A stretch of DNA of 64,000 bases from Gordonia mangrovi (GTDB lineage: Bacteria; Actinomycetota; Actinomycetes; Mycobacteriales; Mycobacteriaceae): the NCBI RefSeq assembly GCF_024734075.1, contig NZ_CP102850.1:2604001-2668000 (forward strand). Direction: 5' to 3'. Under the pieces are notes generated by a model, which made no database searches, was not told the DNA's origin, and worked only from the letters and a program-made list of their open reading frames with translations. Each line of letters starts with the position of its first letter. Position 1 is the first letter of the stretch. Made by a program: the position numbers and the translations under genes. Below, piece by piece: positions 1-8,190 of the stretch.

Positions 1-591
1 AACCGGATGGGCATCGCGACGCTGTCGGCCGACGGTGTCAGGTGGGGCCGTCCCGAGCGGTCCCGCTTCGCCGCGCATCGATGCGGCCGCGAGATGGCGG
101 CCGCCGGTGACCGGGAGGGGACGGCGGCGCCGTTGGGGTCCACGATCGACGCGTTCTCCCGCCGCTACCGCCGCACCGGCCTGCGGGTCGTCATCTCCGA
201 CTTCATCGACCCCGATGGTCATCACGAGGCCCCGTTCGAGTGGCAGCATCCACTTCGTCATCTCGCCGCACGACACGACGTGATCGCGGTCGAGGTGAGC
301 GATCCGCGCGAACGGGAGCTGCCGAACGTCGGAGCGCTGACCCTCGTCGACCCCGAATCCGGTCGGCAACGCCACATCTGGACCGGCGACCGCCATCTGC
401 GTGACCGCTACGCGGCTGCCGCAGCGCAGCGTGAGGTCAACGTGCACCGCGCCATCCTCGGCGCCGGCGCCGAACACCTCGACGTCGACACGGGTCGTGA
501 CTGGATTCGCGACCTGGCCGCTTTCCTCCGCGCTCGCCGCCGTACCTCCCACACCGTCGGGCGTCCCGGACACAACGCCCACATCCGATGA
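1..591 (+). CDS. DUF58 domain protein, C-terminal part (cut by window edge)
   Basis: The reading frame is open from the first base, so the true start lies to the left and only the last roughly 195 residues are visible. The segment with VVISDFIDP, then HDVIAVEVSDPRE and a closing region rich in basic residues is the usual C-terminal half of DUF58 proteins, which adopt a VWA-like fold. In mycobacteria such a gene sits between a MoxR AAA ATPase and a VWA membrane protein (the Rv1479-Rv1481 arrangement). The next gene here is a VWA protein 10 bases downstream, so a moxR gene is expected just outside the window. Function is inferred only as envelope or stress related. Confidence 0.8.
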   Translation, partial: NRMGIATLSADGVRWGRPERSRFAAHRCGREMAAAGDREGTAAPLGSTIDAFSRRYRRTGLRVVISDFIDPDGHHEAPFEWQHPLRHLAARHDVIAVEVSDPRERELPNVGALTLVDPESGRQRHIWTGDRHLRDRYAAAAAQREVNVHRAILGAGAEHLDVDTGRDWIRDLAAFLRARRRTSHTVGRPGHNAHIR

Positions 592-601
592 AGGGCGCTG
601 C

Positions 602-1546
602 ATGACCTTCCTCTTTCCCTGGGGCCTGCTGGTCCTCATTCCCGTTGCGGTGTTGGCGGTGGCGTATGTCGTGATGCTGCGGCGGCGCCAGCGCTACGCG
701 GTCCGGTTCGCCGCACTTCCCTTGTTGGACAGTGTCGTCCCAGAGCAGCCGCGGTGGCGCCGGCATGTGCCGGCCGCGCTGTTGGTGGTCGCGCTGGCGC
801 TCACCGGACTCGCTGTCGCCCGCCCCGAACTACCGGTGCGGGTGCCGTATGAACGGGCGACCATCATGGTCGCGATCGACACGTCTGCCTCCATGCGTGC
901 CCGGGACGTCGAACCGGATCGACTCACCGCCGCTCTCGACGCCGCCGGCGAGTTCATCGAGCAACTGCCCGACACGTTCAACGTCGGCGTGGTCACCTTC
1001 GCCGGCACCACCACGGTGATGCATCCGCCCGACACCGACCACGAGGCGGCGCGTGGAACTCTGCAGATGGCGACCACCGAGTCCCGCACCGCGATCGGCG
1101 AAGGCGTGCTGACCTCGCTGGACCAGATCCGTGGCGTCGTCGGCCCCGGCCAGGAGGATCTCCCGGCTCATATCGTGCTGCTCTCCGACGGCAGCAACAC
1201 CAGCGGTCGGCCGCCGGCGCTGGCCGCGCAGGTGGCCGCCGCGGCCGGCGTACCGGTGTCGACGATCGCCTACGGCAGCGAATCGGGGACGCTGAACAGC
1301 GGGGTGTACGCGATCCCGGTCCCGGTGGATGCCGCCGTCCTCGCCGACCTGTCGGAGGCGACGGGCGGCCGCAGCTACGAGGCGGCCAGCAGCGACGAAC
1401 TGCAGGACGTCTACGAGGAGATCGGGTCGTCGATCGGCTGGCGTACCGAGCAGCGCGAGGTGACCCCGTTCGTGGCCGGCATCGCGTTGTTGGTGGGTCT
1501 CGTCGCAGCCGCCTTCTCGCTGCGCTGGTTCTCCCGAATGATCTGA
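602..1546 (+). CDS. VWA domain membrane protein (Rv1481-like)
   Basis: A 314-residue protein. An N-terminal membrane segment (about residues 4-22) and a second one near residue 60 precede a von Willebrand factor A domain with the metal-ion-dependent adhesion motif IDTSAS. A C-terminal membrane helix (VAGIALLVGLVAAAFSL) closes the protein, so the VWA domain faces one side of the membrane between anchors. The ATG at 602 was chosen because the frame before it is low-complexity shadow of the upstream DUF58 gene, and MTFLFPWGLL is the family-type N-terminus. It follows the DUF58 gene by 10 bases and lies 10 bases before a membrane protease, so one transcript is likely. Role inferred: partner of MoxR/DUF58 in envelope quality control. 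Confidence 0.88.
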   Translation: MTFLFPWGLLVLIPVAVLAVAYVVMLRRRQRYAVRFAALPLLDSVVPEQPRWRRHVPAALLVVALALTGLAVARPELPVRVPYERATIMVAIDTSASMRARDVEPDRLTAALDAAGEFIEQLPDTFNVGVVTFAGTTTVMHPPDTDHEAARGTLQMATTESRTAIGEGVLTSLDQIRGVVGPGQEDLPAHIVLLSDGSNTSGRPPALAAQVAAAAGVPVSTIAYGSESGTLNSGVYAIPVPVDAAVLADLSEATGGRSYEAASSDELQDVYEEIGSSIGWRTEQREVTPFVAGIALLVGLVAAAFSLRWFSRMI

Positions 1547-1556
1547 GGACGATGAC

Positions 1557-2576
1557 ATGACGAGCTCACCCAACGGTGCTTCGGGCTACGACCTGGGCCG
1601 TCCGGCCGGACCCGATTTCCTGCCGATGGACACTGTCCTGTCCACCGACCACCACGTTCCACCCACTCCGCACACCGCTGTGTCGCCGCGACAGGTCGGC
1701 AATCCACCGAACGCCATCCGGGTCGCGTATGGCGCACCGTCGTCCGGTCGTGACGGTGCGGCGCACGGCGGCGAGATACCTGGTGGAGAGGAGTATGGTG
1801 GTGAAGCTCAACAGATCTCGGCCGATGCGCATGGGCGCGGCGGCCGCACGGCGCTGCTCGTGATCGGATGTCTGCTGGCCGGTGCCATCGCCGGTGGCGG
1901 TGCCGGTCTGATGGCGAGTGCCGCGTACGCGCCGGGCGGATTCGCCTCGCCGGCGGCGCCGCCGTCTGCTTCCGGAGGTGGAGACACGCAGGCCGCATCG
2001 TCGGCGTTGCTGCCCAGCGTCGTGCAGATTCGAGCCGGCAACGCCCGCGGATCCGGCTTCGCGATCGACGACGACGGCCACATCATGACCAACCATCACG
2101 TCGTGGCCGGCGCCGGTCGGGTGGAGGTGCAGCTCGCCGATGGACGGGTGATCGGCGGTGCGGTGCTGGGTAGCGACCCGAATGCGGACATTGCTGTGGT
2201 CGAGATACCTGGTACGGCAATCAGTTCTGCAGAGCTCGGGGTGAGCGCCGGGCTACAGATCGGCCAGCCGGTGATCGCCGTGGGATCGCCGCTGGGTCTG
2301 TCCTCCACCGTCACGGCAGGAATCGTGAGCGCAACCGATCGACCGGCCGGGCTCGGCGGTCCGGGCCGGACGCGCCAGCCGATGATCCAGACGGATGCAT
2401 CGATCAACCCGGGCAACTCCGGCGGCCCACTGGCCGATCTCGACGGGCGAGTGGTGGGGGTGAACACGGCGATCGCCACCGTCGGGGGCGCGGAGTCCGG
2501 CAATATCGGCATCGGCTTCGCGGTGCCGATCGATCGGGCGATGGGGATCGCAGCGCGGATCATCGCCGGTGGCTGA
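1557..2576 (+). CDS. S1C-family (HtrA/DegP-like) membrane-anchored serine protease without PDZ domain
   Basis: 339 residues. A disordered N-terminal cytoplasmic stretch of about 97 residues leads to one transmembrane helix (about 98-124). A trypsin-like domain follows with the catalytic triad visible: His181 (TNHHVV), Asp211 (NADIAVVEI) and Ser288 (GNSGGPL). The chain stops right after the protease domain (IGIGFAVPIDRAMGIAARI), so the C-terminal PDZ domain found in most HtrA proteins is missing. GAGGAC sits 6 bases before the ATG. The 10-base gap to the VWA gene suggests cotranscription. It probably degrades or senses misfolded proteins outside the membrane. Confidence 0.9.
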   Translation: MTSSPNGASGYDLGRPAGPDFLPMDTVLSTDHHVPPTPHTAVSPRQVGNPPNAIRVAYGAPSSGRDGAAHGGEIPGGEEYGGEAQQISADAHGRGGRTALLVIGCLLAGAIAGGGAGLMASAAYAPGGFASPAAPPSASGGGDTQAASSALLPSVVQIRAGNARGSGFAIDDDGHIMTNHHVVAGAGRVEVQLADGRVIGGAVLGSDPNADIAVVEIPGTAISSAELGVSAGLQIGQPVIAVGSPLGLSSTVTAGIVSATDRPAGLGGPGRTRQPMIQTDASINPGNSGGPLADLDGRVVGVNTAIATVGGAESGNIGIGFAVPIDRAMGIAARIIAGG

Positions 2577-2765
2577 TCGACACTTGGCCAGTCGCCTACC
2601 CAGACGAACTCGCTGCGCGCTCGGGCGAATTGTCCTCTCGCGGTGATTTTTACCCGAAACATGTAACTCCTGTGACTCCTGATCACCAAAGTCCACTGAA
2701 AAGCACAATTCACTGCGTTTCCGTCCAAACCCTCTGTCCCAGAATAATTCTCACGAACGAATCCC

Positions 2766-2801
2766 TTGACATCGAACACCCTTGCGATTACGTTGGAGTC
2801 A
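2766..2801 (+). promoter_or_regulatory. Predicted leaderless promoter of the DUF222-HNH gene
   Basis: TTGACA at 2766-2771, a 17-base spacer, TACGTT at 2789-2794 (fits the actinobacterial TANNNT -10) and then 6 bases to an ATG at 2801. That spacing places transcription start on or next to the A of the ATG, and there is no Shine-Dalgarno sequence. The preceding gap from 2577 is visibly AT-richer than its surroundings and shows no gene. Confidence 0.5.
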
Positions 2802-4048
2802 TGAGAACTTCGGGGGATCTCACCACCATCACTGATTCTGTTCGTGAACTGCGTTTCGCCGACGACATGTCGGGGCGGGCGGCGTTCGACGCGATGACCG
2901 CGCTGGTCACGTTGCGTAATCTGATCGAGCATCACGCCGCCACGGTGGTCGGCCATCTCGACCGGCTGGGCGTGGCGCGCGATCATGGCCGCAAACTCAG
3001 CGAACTGTTGATCGTGATGGGGTTGGCCCCGGCGGTCGCCTCCTGGTTGATCCGGATCGCCGCCGCCCGCGAGAAACTCCCGACCCTGGGCGCCCATGCC
3101 GCCGATGGGGCGATCTCGGCCGAACATGTCGACGCGGTCGGCAAAGGTGTCGAGCACGTCGCGACAAGATCGGCGGAACCGATCGACGACCCGGCGCGTC
3201 TCAACATCGTGACCGACCTCCTCGCCCAGTTCTTCTCCGGCGCCACCCCCGCCGAGATCGGAAAACACGCCCGCCGACTGGGTAACCAGCACGCCGAGGA
3301 CACCGGTGGGCTCCCCGCCTGCGAGGACCGCAACCTCAACGCCCTCACCCACGACGTCGACGGTGACGGGCGCCTGCAGGTGCGCGCCGACCTCAACACC
3401 GAAGTCGGCGAAAAATTCAGTGCGGCGATGGAAGAGTTGGCGGCACCCCGCCCCGAACCCGACGGCTCACCCGATGCCCGCAGCCCGGAGCGCCGCCACG
3501 CCGACGCCCTCGAAGCGCTCTTGGATATCGCCGCCCGCAGCGGGGATGCCGCGTCCGCACCGCGTCATCAGATGCTGGTGTCGGTACCGGCCGATACCCC
3601 GGACCTGGCCGAACTGCCGTTCATGGGGTCACTCACCGAAGCCACGTTGCGCACCCTGACCTGCGACACCACCGCGACCGTCGCGATCGTCGACGGTGAG
3701 CAGGTGCCGATGGAGATGAGCAAGGAGAAACGCCTGTTCCCGCCGCATCTGCGCAAAGCCTTGCACAAGCGGGATCAGTGCTGCATCAAATGCGGAGTAG
3801 CGGCCACCCGCTGCCAGGGACACCATCTCGTGCATTGGGCTGACGGTGGAATCACAGTGTTGGACAACGGATGCCTGCTGTGTCCATCCTGTCACGCCGA
3901 CATCCACCACAACGGATGGGAGGTGATCATGGGCCACGACCGCCATCCCTGGCTCATCCCACCCGTTTCGGTCGACCCCAAACGCCGACCGATACCCGCC
4001 TACAACCGACGCACCCTGAACCTCGACAACCTGCCTGCAGCCGCCTGA
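2801..4048 (+). CDS. DUF222 / HNH endonuclease domain protein (13E12 family)
   Basis: 415 residues. The long N-terminal helical DUF222 region is followed by a C-terminal HNH nuclease motif with zinc-type cysteines (CCIKCGV, then CQGHHLVHWADGG, then CLLCPSCHADIHHNGW). This architecture is highly multiplied in Gordonia, Rhodococcus and Mycobacterium and is often called the REP13E12 family; its role is not established and mobility is suspected. The frame is intact. The ATG at 2801 (MRTSGDLTTI) was chosen over upstream options because it follows a -10 sequence at leaderless spacing. Flanking gaps of 224 and 245 bases show no target-site duplication that I can recognise. Confidence 0.9.
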   Translation: MRTSGDLTTITDSVRELRFADDMSGRAAFDAMTALVTLRNLIEHHAATVVGHLDRLGVARDHGRKLSELLIVMGLAPAVASWLIRIAAAREKLPTLGAHAADGAISAEHVDAVGKGVEHVATRSAEPIDDPARLNIVTDLLAQFFSGATPAEIGKHARRLGNQHAEDTGGLPACEDRNLNALTHDVDGDGRLQVRADLNTEVGEKFSAAMEELAAPRPEPDGSPDARSPERRHADALEALLDIAARSGDAASAPRHQMLVSVPADTPDLAELPFMGSLTEATLRTLTCDTTATVAIVDGEQVPMEMSKEKRLFPPHLRKALHKRDQCCIKCGVAATRCQGHHLVHWADGGITVLDNGCLLCPSCHADIHHNGWEVIMGHDRHPWLIPPVSVDPKRRPIPAYNRRTLNLDNLPAAA

Positions 4049-4293
4049 AGCCAGGCCCACCACTTCCCACGCACCCGACCCGGTCGGGACCGCAACCGTC
4101 CCTTGATAACTCCATAGAGTGATAGCGATGACGCCGACGCGATGCCGCGTACCCGACGGCCATCCCGGCCTCTTGGCCACCACGGTGCGCGATGCGCGGC
4201 GCCGCGTCCGTCGTCGCACATCCCTGATGATCGTTCTGAGGTTGGTGCGTTCACCCCGGGGGTGGCCGCTCGATCGGGGCTACAGTCCAAGGG

Positions 4294-5097
4294 GTGGACT
4301 CGAATCCTGATGACGGTGCAATGGACTACACGTCCATCCGTGTGGAGACCGCTGACCGGGTCACGACCGTGTCGATGTGTCGACCCGAGGTGCGCAACGC
4401 AGTCGACCGCGCCATGGCGGCCGAACTCGCCACAGCGTTCCGGGCCTTCGAAGCCGACCCCGAGGCGGATGTCGCCGTGCTGTGGGGAACCGGTGGACAC
4501 TTCTGCGCCGGCGCAGATCTCAAGGCCGTCGGGACCGACCGGATCAACCGGGTCGAGCCGACCGGTGACGGCCCGATGGGGCCGACGCGTCTGACGATGT
4601 CCAAGCCGGTCATCGCCGCCGTAGAGGGCTACGCGGTGGCCGGCGGATTGGAGTTGGCGATCTGGTGCGATCTGAGGGTCGCTGCGACGGATGCCACGTT
4701 CGGGGTGTTCTGCCGACGCTGGGGTGTCCCGTTGGTCGACGGCGGCACGGTCCGGCTGCCCCGACTCATCGGCGCCAGTCGGGCGATGGACATGATCCTC
4801 ACCGGTCGGCCGGTCGACGCCGTGGAGGCCGAGCGATTCGGCCTGGTCAACCGACTTGTCGAGCCGGGGACGAGTCTGGCGACGGCGCAGGCGCTGGCGC
4901 AGCAGATCAGGCAGTTCCCGCCGACCTGTATGCGCAACGACCGTCGCTCCGCGTACGACCAGGCGGGTCTCCGCGAGCAGGACGCGATGGCCACCGAGAT
5001 CGCGCTCGGCATCGAATCGCTCAACGCCGACGGACACACCGGGGCGGCCCGGTTCACGGGTGGATCAGGGCGGCACGGAGACTTCTCGGAGATCTGA
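4294..5097 (+). CDS. Enoyl-CoA hydratase/isomerase family protein
   Basis: 267 residues with the crotonase fold signature: the oxyanion-hole segment HFCAGADLKAV and the second segment AVEGYAVAGGLELAIWCDLRVA. It most likely hydrates or isomerises an acyl-CoA; the substrate cannot be read from sequence. Two starts are possible, GTG 4294 and ATG 4321. The GTG is preceded by TACAGT (4281-4286) and 7 bases, a leaderless arrangement, while neither start has a convincing Shine-Dalgarno. The gene stands alone, with the 245-base gap to its left holding only a weak 6-bp stem near 4074-4088. Confidence 0.88.
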   Translation: MDSNPDDGAMDYTSIRVETADRVTTVSMCRPEVRNAVDRAMAAELATAFRAFEADPEADVAVLWGTGGHFCAGADLKAVGTDRINRVEPTGDGPMGPTRLTMSKPVIAAVEGYAVAGGLELAIWCDLRVAATDATFGVFCRRWGVPLVDGGTVRLPRLIGASRAMDMILTGRPVDAVEAERFGLVNRLVEPGTSLATAQALAQQIRQFPPTCMRNDRRSAYDQAGLREQDAMATEIALGIESLNADGHTGAARFTGGSGRHGDFSEI

Positions 5098-5111
5098 GAC
5101 CAGCGCTGCGG

Positions 5112-5696
5112 TCAGAGATCAGAGACCAAAGCTGCGGCGGTCGCGGCGTAGGCCTCGGCATCGGCGCTGCCGATCACGCGTCGCTGAACCAGGAACCCGG
5201 CGAGCAACGAGTACACGACTGCCGCGGCCGATTCGGGTGTCGCATTGTTCCCCGGTTCAGACTGTGCGACAAGTGATTGCAGGACCCGACGCAGCCGCAG
5301 CAACTCGCCGCGGGCCAGTTCGCCGATCACCGGGTCGGTCTGTGCCTCGCCCCACACGATCAGCGCCAGTCGCCCGGAGTCGTCGGCAACGTCGTCGATC
5401 AGGTGCACGAGCCGCCGCATGACATCGGGGAGATTGGGCGGCGGGTCCTCGGCGGCCATCGACTCGATCCGCGAGGTCAGCCCGGTGACCGTCTCCCCGG
5501 CCACCGCCTCGATGATCTCGCCCTTGCCCGCAAAGTACCGGTAGGCCGCGCCGGCGGAGACGTCGGCCGCCCGCAGGATGTCGTCCATGGACGTCTGATG
5601 AAAGCCGCGGGTGAGGAAACAGGCGCGTGCCGCATCCAGGATGTGGGCGCGGCGCGCGGCGCGGACTTCCTCGCTGATCTTCGGCACGACGCACAT
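5112..5696 (-). CDS. TetR-family repressor, divergent from membrane protein at 5797
   Basis: 194 residues from the ATG at 5696. The N-terminal helix-turn-helix reads HILDAARACFLTRGFHQTSMDDILRAADVSAGAAYRYFAGKGEII, a clear TetR DNA-binding domain, followed by a helical ligand domain. An upstream in-frame start at 5762 would put the start inside an operator and is rejected; the exact start among codons 1-4 (ATG 5696 or GTG 5687) is uncertain. It faces the gene at 5797 across 100 bases that contain two copies of one palindrome, so it very probably represses itself and that neighbour. A paralogous pair lies at 52286-53993. Confidence 0.88.
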   Translation of the reverse strand: MCVVPKISEEVRAARRAHILDAARACFLTRGFHQTSMDDILRAADVSAGAAYRYFAGKGEIIEAVAGETVTGLTSRIESMAAEDPPPNLPDVMRRLVHLIDDVADDSGRLALIVWGEAQTDPVIGELARGELLRLRRVLQSLVAQSEPGNNATPESAAAVVYSLLAGFLVQRRVIGSADAEAYAATAAALVSDL

Positions 5697-5716
5697 CGTA
5701 GGCGGCGGACGAATAA

Positions 5717-5734
5717 AAGAGAACGACCGTTCTT
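5717..5734. promoter_or_regulatory. TetR operator, second copy (imperfect)
   Basis: AAGAGAACG followed by ACCGTTCTT forms an imperfect inverted repeat sharing the AAGAGAACGAYCGTTCT core with the perfect copy at 5761. It overlaps a TTGACA at 5733-5738 that may be the -35 element for the membrane protein gene. Confidence 0.65.
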
Positions 5735-5760
5735 GACAGTGCGCCTCGGCCGGGCGCAGC

Positions 5761-5784
5761 ATAAGAGAACGATCGTTCTCTTAT
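5761..5784. promoter_or_regulatory. TetR operator, perfect 24-bp palindrome
   Basis: ATAAGAGAACGA and its exact reverse complement meet with no spacer. It ends directly before the GGAGGT ribosome-binding site (5785-5790) of the gene at 5797, so a bound repressor would block transcription of that gene. The related copy starts 46 bases upstream. Confidence 0.8.
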
Positions 5785-5796
5785 GGAGGTGGTGTC

Positions 5797-6825
5797 ATGG
5801 AGTCGAGCTCGGTGGAGATGCCCAACCCGACGCGTCGGGTCGTCATCGTGGTCGGAGCCATCGTGGTGGCGCAGGTCGTGCTGGTGCTGTTGTTCGCCTG
5901 GGCGGCATCACGCCAGCAACCCCGTGATCTCCCGCTGGCGGTCGCCGGCCCGCAACCGGTGGTCGCCGGCATCGTCACCGGGATGAACCGCAACGCCCCA
6001 GGTGCATTCGACATCACCGTGGTGGACGGACCCGAGGCCGCTCGCGAGTCCGTGACCACCCGTGAAGCGTATGGCGCGCTGGTGGTGGCGGACACGGGGA
6101 CGACGCTCTACACCGCTCCGGCCGCGAGTGCGGCGGTGGCGTCGGCGCTGAGTGAGACCGTTCCAGCGGCCGTACGCCAGATGAATCCGTCAGCGCAGGT
6201 CGCCGTGACCCCACTGGTCCCCAACCCGCAGCATGATCCCCATGGGCAAGGTCTCCCCATCTCGCTCATCGCGCTGACCATCACCTCCATCGCGGCGGGG
6301 GCGTTGATCAGCCTGCTGTCGGGAGGCCGTGCGATTCGGGTAGCGGCGCTGCTGGGCTATGCGGTGGCCGCTGGAGCGCTCTCGACATGGGCGCTGCAGG
6401 GTGCGCTCGAAGTGCTGACCGGCACCTGGATCGCCAACGCCGGTGTGATGACGTTGCTGTGCGCGGCAATCAGCGCGGCGACATCCGGACTGATCACGCT
6501 GATCGGTCTCCCGGGTATCCCGGTGGCCGCAGTGGTGGTCTTCTTCTACGGGTTCCCGTTGTCGGGCGCGACGTCGGCGTGGCAACTGCTGCCCACCCCG
6601 TGGGGGCAGATCGCCCAGTACCTGCCCGTGGGCGCAGGCAATACCGCACTGCGCAGCGTGGCATTCTTCGACGGTCATGGCGGTGGCGCGGCGCTGGCTG
6701 TGCTCGCGGTGTGGGCCGTCGTCGGACTCGTCGTCGCGGCATCGGCGCGGACACGAGTCGACACGACGCCGATGTCCGGCGCGGCGATGCCCGCCGGCAC
6801 GGGTGGACGTCCCGGCATGGCCTAA
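5797..6825 (+). CDS. Multi-spanning membrane protein (ABC-2/YhgE-like), partner of the TetR regulator
   Basis: 342 residues. One N-terminal transmembrane helix (about 15-36), a large extracytoplasmic domain of about 120 residues, then five or so hydrophobic helices. This is the topology of YhgE/Pip and ABC-2-type export proteins, though no ATPase is encoded nearby. A C-terminal block LLPTPWGQIAQYLP...VAFFDG is nearly repeated in the protein at 52962, which also sits opposite a TetR gene. GGAGGT lies 6 bases before the ATG. Export or tolerance of a hydrophobic compound is inferred from the repressor/efflux arrangement only. Confidence 0.7.
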   Translation: MESSSVEMPNPTRRVVIVVGAIVVAQVVLVLLFAWAASRQQPRDLPLAVAGPQPVVAGIVTGMNRNAPGAFDITVVDGPEAARESVTTREAYGALVVADTGTTLYTAPAASAAVASALSETVPAAVRQMNPSAQVAVTPLVPNPQHDPHGQGLPISLIALTITSIAAGALISLLSGGRAIRVAALLGYAVAAGALSTWALQGALEVLTGTWIANAGVMTLLCAAISAATSGLITLIGLPGIPVAAVVVFFYGFPLSGATSAWQLLPTPWGQIAQYLPVGAGNTALRSVAFFDGHGGGAALAVLAVWAVVGLVVAASARTRVDTTPMSGAAMPAGTGGRPGMA

Positions 6826-6834
6826 TCTGCCTGC

Positions 6835-7269
6835 ATGGCCAGCCTCTTCGTCCGCACCCTGCAGGTGCATCAGTGGATCTACGAGCACTCCGGCGGGTGG
6901 CTCGGCCATCGTCTGCTGATGGGCAATCCCACCCTGCTGCTGCGTCATACCGGCAGCCGCACCGGTAGGTTGCGCACCTCAGCCCTCACCTACGCCACCG
7001 ATGGCGGGAAGTACCTGGTCGTGGCATCCAACGGCGGGTCGCCGCGGCCGCCGGCATGGCTGGGCAACATCACCGCGAATCCGCGCTGCGAGATCCAGGT
7101 CGGTCGGCGGCAGCTCGCGGTCACCGCCCGGCCTACCTTCCCCGACGATCCCGACTACGCGCGCCGGTTCGACATCGTCGACAAGGTGAACAACGGGCGT
7201 TACCGCGGTTACCAGCAGAAAACGTCGCGGCCACTGGCAATCGTCGAACTGTCGCCCGACACGGCATGA
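6835..7269 (+). CDS. Deazaflavin (F420)-dependent nitroreductase-family protein
   Basis: 144 residues of the Ddn-type split beta-barrel family. LLLRHTGSRTGRLRTSALTY and YLVVASNGGSPRPPAWLGNI, followed by NPRCEIQVGRR, are the family hallmarks that contact F420 in M. tuberculosis Ddn. It starts 9 bases after the membrane protein gene and may be cotranscribed. The substrate is unknown. A second family member lies at 43852. Confidence 0.88.
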   Translation: MASLFVRTLQVHQWIYEHSGGWLGHRLLMGNPTLLLRHTGSRTGRLRTSALTYATDGGKYLVVASNGGSPRPPAWLGNITANPRCEIQVGRRQLAVTARPTFPDDPDYARRFDIVDKVNNGRYRGYQQKTSRPLAIVELSPDTA

Positions 7270-7372
7270 TGACCGCTCCGGAAATCGGACATGGGTGATC
7301 AACACGGCAAGTACGGTGGAAGTGCTTGCAGCAGCGTCGAGCAGACCGTCAACCGACTACAGGAGGTAGACC

Positions 7373-7528
7373 GTGATCATTCTCGGCCTGATCTTGCTCG
7401 TCCTCGGCTTCATCTTCAGCATCCCGATCCTGTGGACGATCGGCATCATTCTCATCGTGGTGGGCGCGATCCTCGCCATCCTCGGAGCCACCGGGCGCGC
7501 TGTCGGCGGCCGGAAACACTTCTACTGA
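7373..7528 (+). CDS. DUF6131-like 51-residue membrane protein
   Basis: A GTG-start gene preceded by AGGAGGT (7361-7367). The product is almost entirely two hydrophobic helices, with LGLILLVLGFIFSIPILWTI and IILIVVGAILAILGATGRA, ending GGRKHFY. That pattern matches the small DUF6131 proteins common in Mycobacteriales. Function unknown; it must be an integral membrane peptide. It stands alone in the gap between the deazaflavin protein and idi. Confidence 0.75.
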   Translation: MIILGLILLVLGFIFSIPILWTIGIILIVVGAILAILGATGRAVGGRKHFY

Positions 7529-7650
7529 GAATCACGTCGACGCGACCGAGAAGATTTGTTCGTCCGATCCATCCGTTGTGCCCGCGGTAACGAAGAATGA
7601 AGCGTATGCGGCGGCGGCCGCATCGCCGCGCAGCGAACGGAGGACGGCCG

Positions 7651-8190
7651 ATGACAACTGATCTGGTGGTACTCGTCGATGCCGAGCGCAGGCCCCGCGG
7701 CACCGCGCCGCGGGGCAGCGTGCACGGTAGCGACACCCCACTTCACCTGGCCTTCTCCTGTCATGTCGTCGACGACTTCGACCGCATCCTGATGACGCGC
7801 CGGGCGTTGACCAAACGCACCTGGCCCGGGGTGTGGACCAACTCGTTCTGCGGACATCCCAGGCCCGAGGAACCCATCGAGGACGCGGTCCGCCGGTACG
7901 CGCCGCGCGAACTCGGGTTCGAGGTCAGCGACCTGGCCTGTGTACTACCCGACTTCAGCTACCGCGCCGTGGATGCCAGCGGAATGGTGGAGAACGAGGT
8001 GTGCCCGGTCTATCGGGCCCGACCATGTGGATCGCCTGTCCCGAACCCGGACGAAGTGATGGACTTCGTCTGGGCGCCCATCGAGGACGTCTGGACGTCG
8101 GCGCTCCGCACACCCTGGGTGTTCAGTCCCTGGTTCGTCGATCAAGTCCACGCCCTCGGAGCCGATCCGTATCGCGGAATCGCCGGGTGA
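7651..8190 (+). CDS. idi: Isopentenyl-diphosphate delta-isomerase, type 1
   Basis: 179 residues of the Nudix-fold IDI-1 type. The catalytic cysteine motif WTNSFCGHP and the glutamate segment MVENEVCPVYRA are present, along with RRALTKRTWPGVW. It interconverts IPP and DMAPP, feeding geranylgeranyl diphosphate synthesis for the carotenoid genes that follow. The ATG at 7651 is supported by GGAGGAC 6 bases upstream. Its stop overlaps the crtB start (ATGA-type), so idi, crtB and crtI form one operon. Confidence 0.93.
   Translation: MTTDLVVLVDAERRPRGTAPRGSVHGSDTPLHLAFSCHVVDDFDRILMTRRALTKRTWPGVWTNSFCGHPRPEEPIEDAVRRYAPRELGFEVSDLACVLPDFSYRAVDASGMVENEVCPVYRARPCGSPVPNPDEVMDFVWAPIEDVWTSALRTPWVFSPWFVDQVHALGADPYRGIAG

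Noticed and set aside
2096-3352. Long minus-strand frame across the protease and DUF222 genes
   Set aside because: Antisense shadow spanning two well-supported genes and the AT-rich gap. It has no family signature.
2577-4293. Insertion-sequence reading of the DUF222-HNH gene
   Set aside because: I found no terminal inverted repeats or target duplication in the flanking gaps, so mobility is not supported by this sequence.
4293-4308. GGACTCGAATCC resembling a tRNA T-loop
   Set aside because: No acceptor stem, D-arm or anticodon arm can be folded around it, and it lies at the start of the enoyl-CoA hydratase frame.
4128-4310. Possible small gene of 60 residues preceded by TAGAGT at leaderless spacing
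   Set aside because: The product is arginine-rich and unlike any family I know, and it overlaps the hydratase start. The -35 candidate TTGATA is only 6 bases from the -10.
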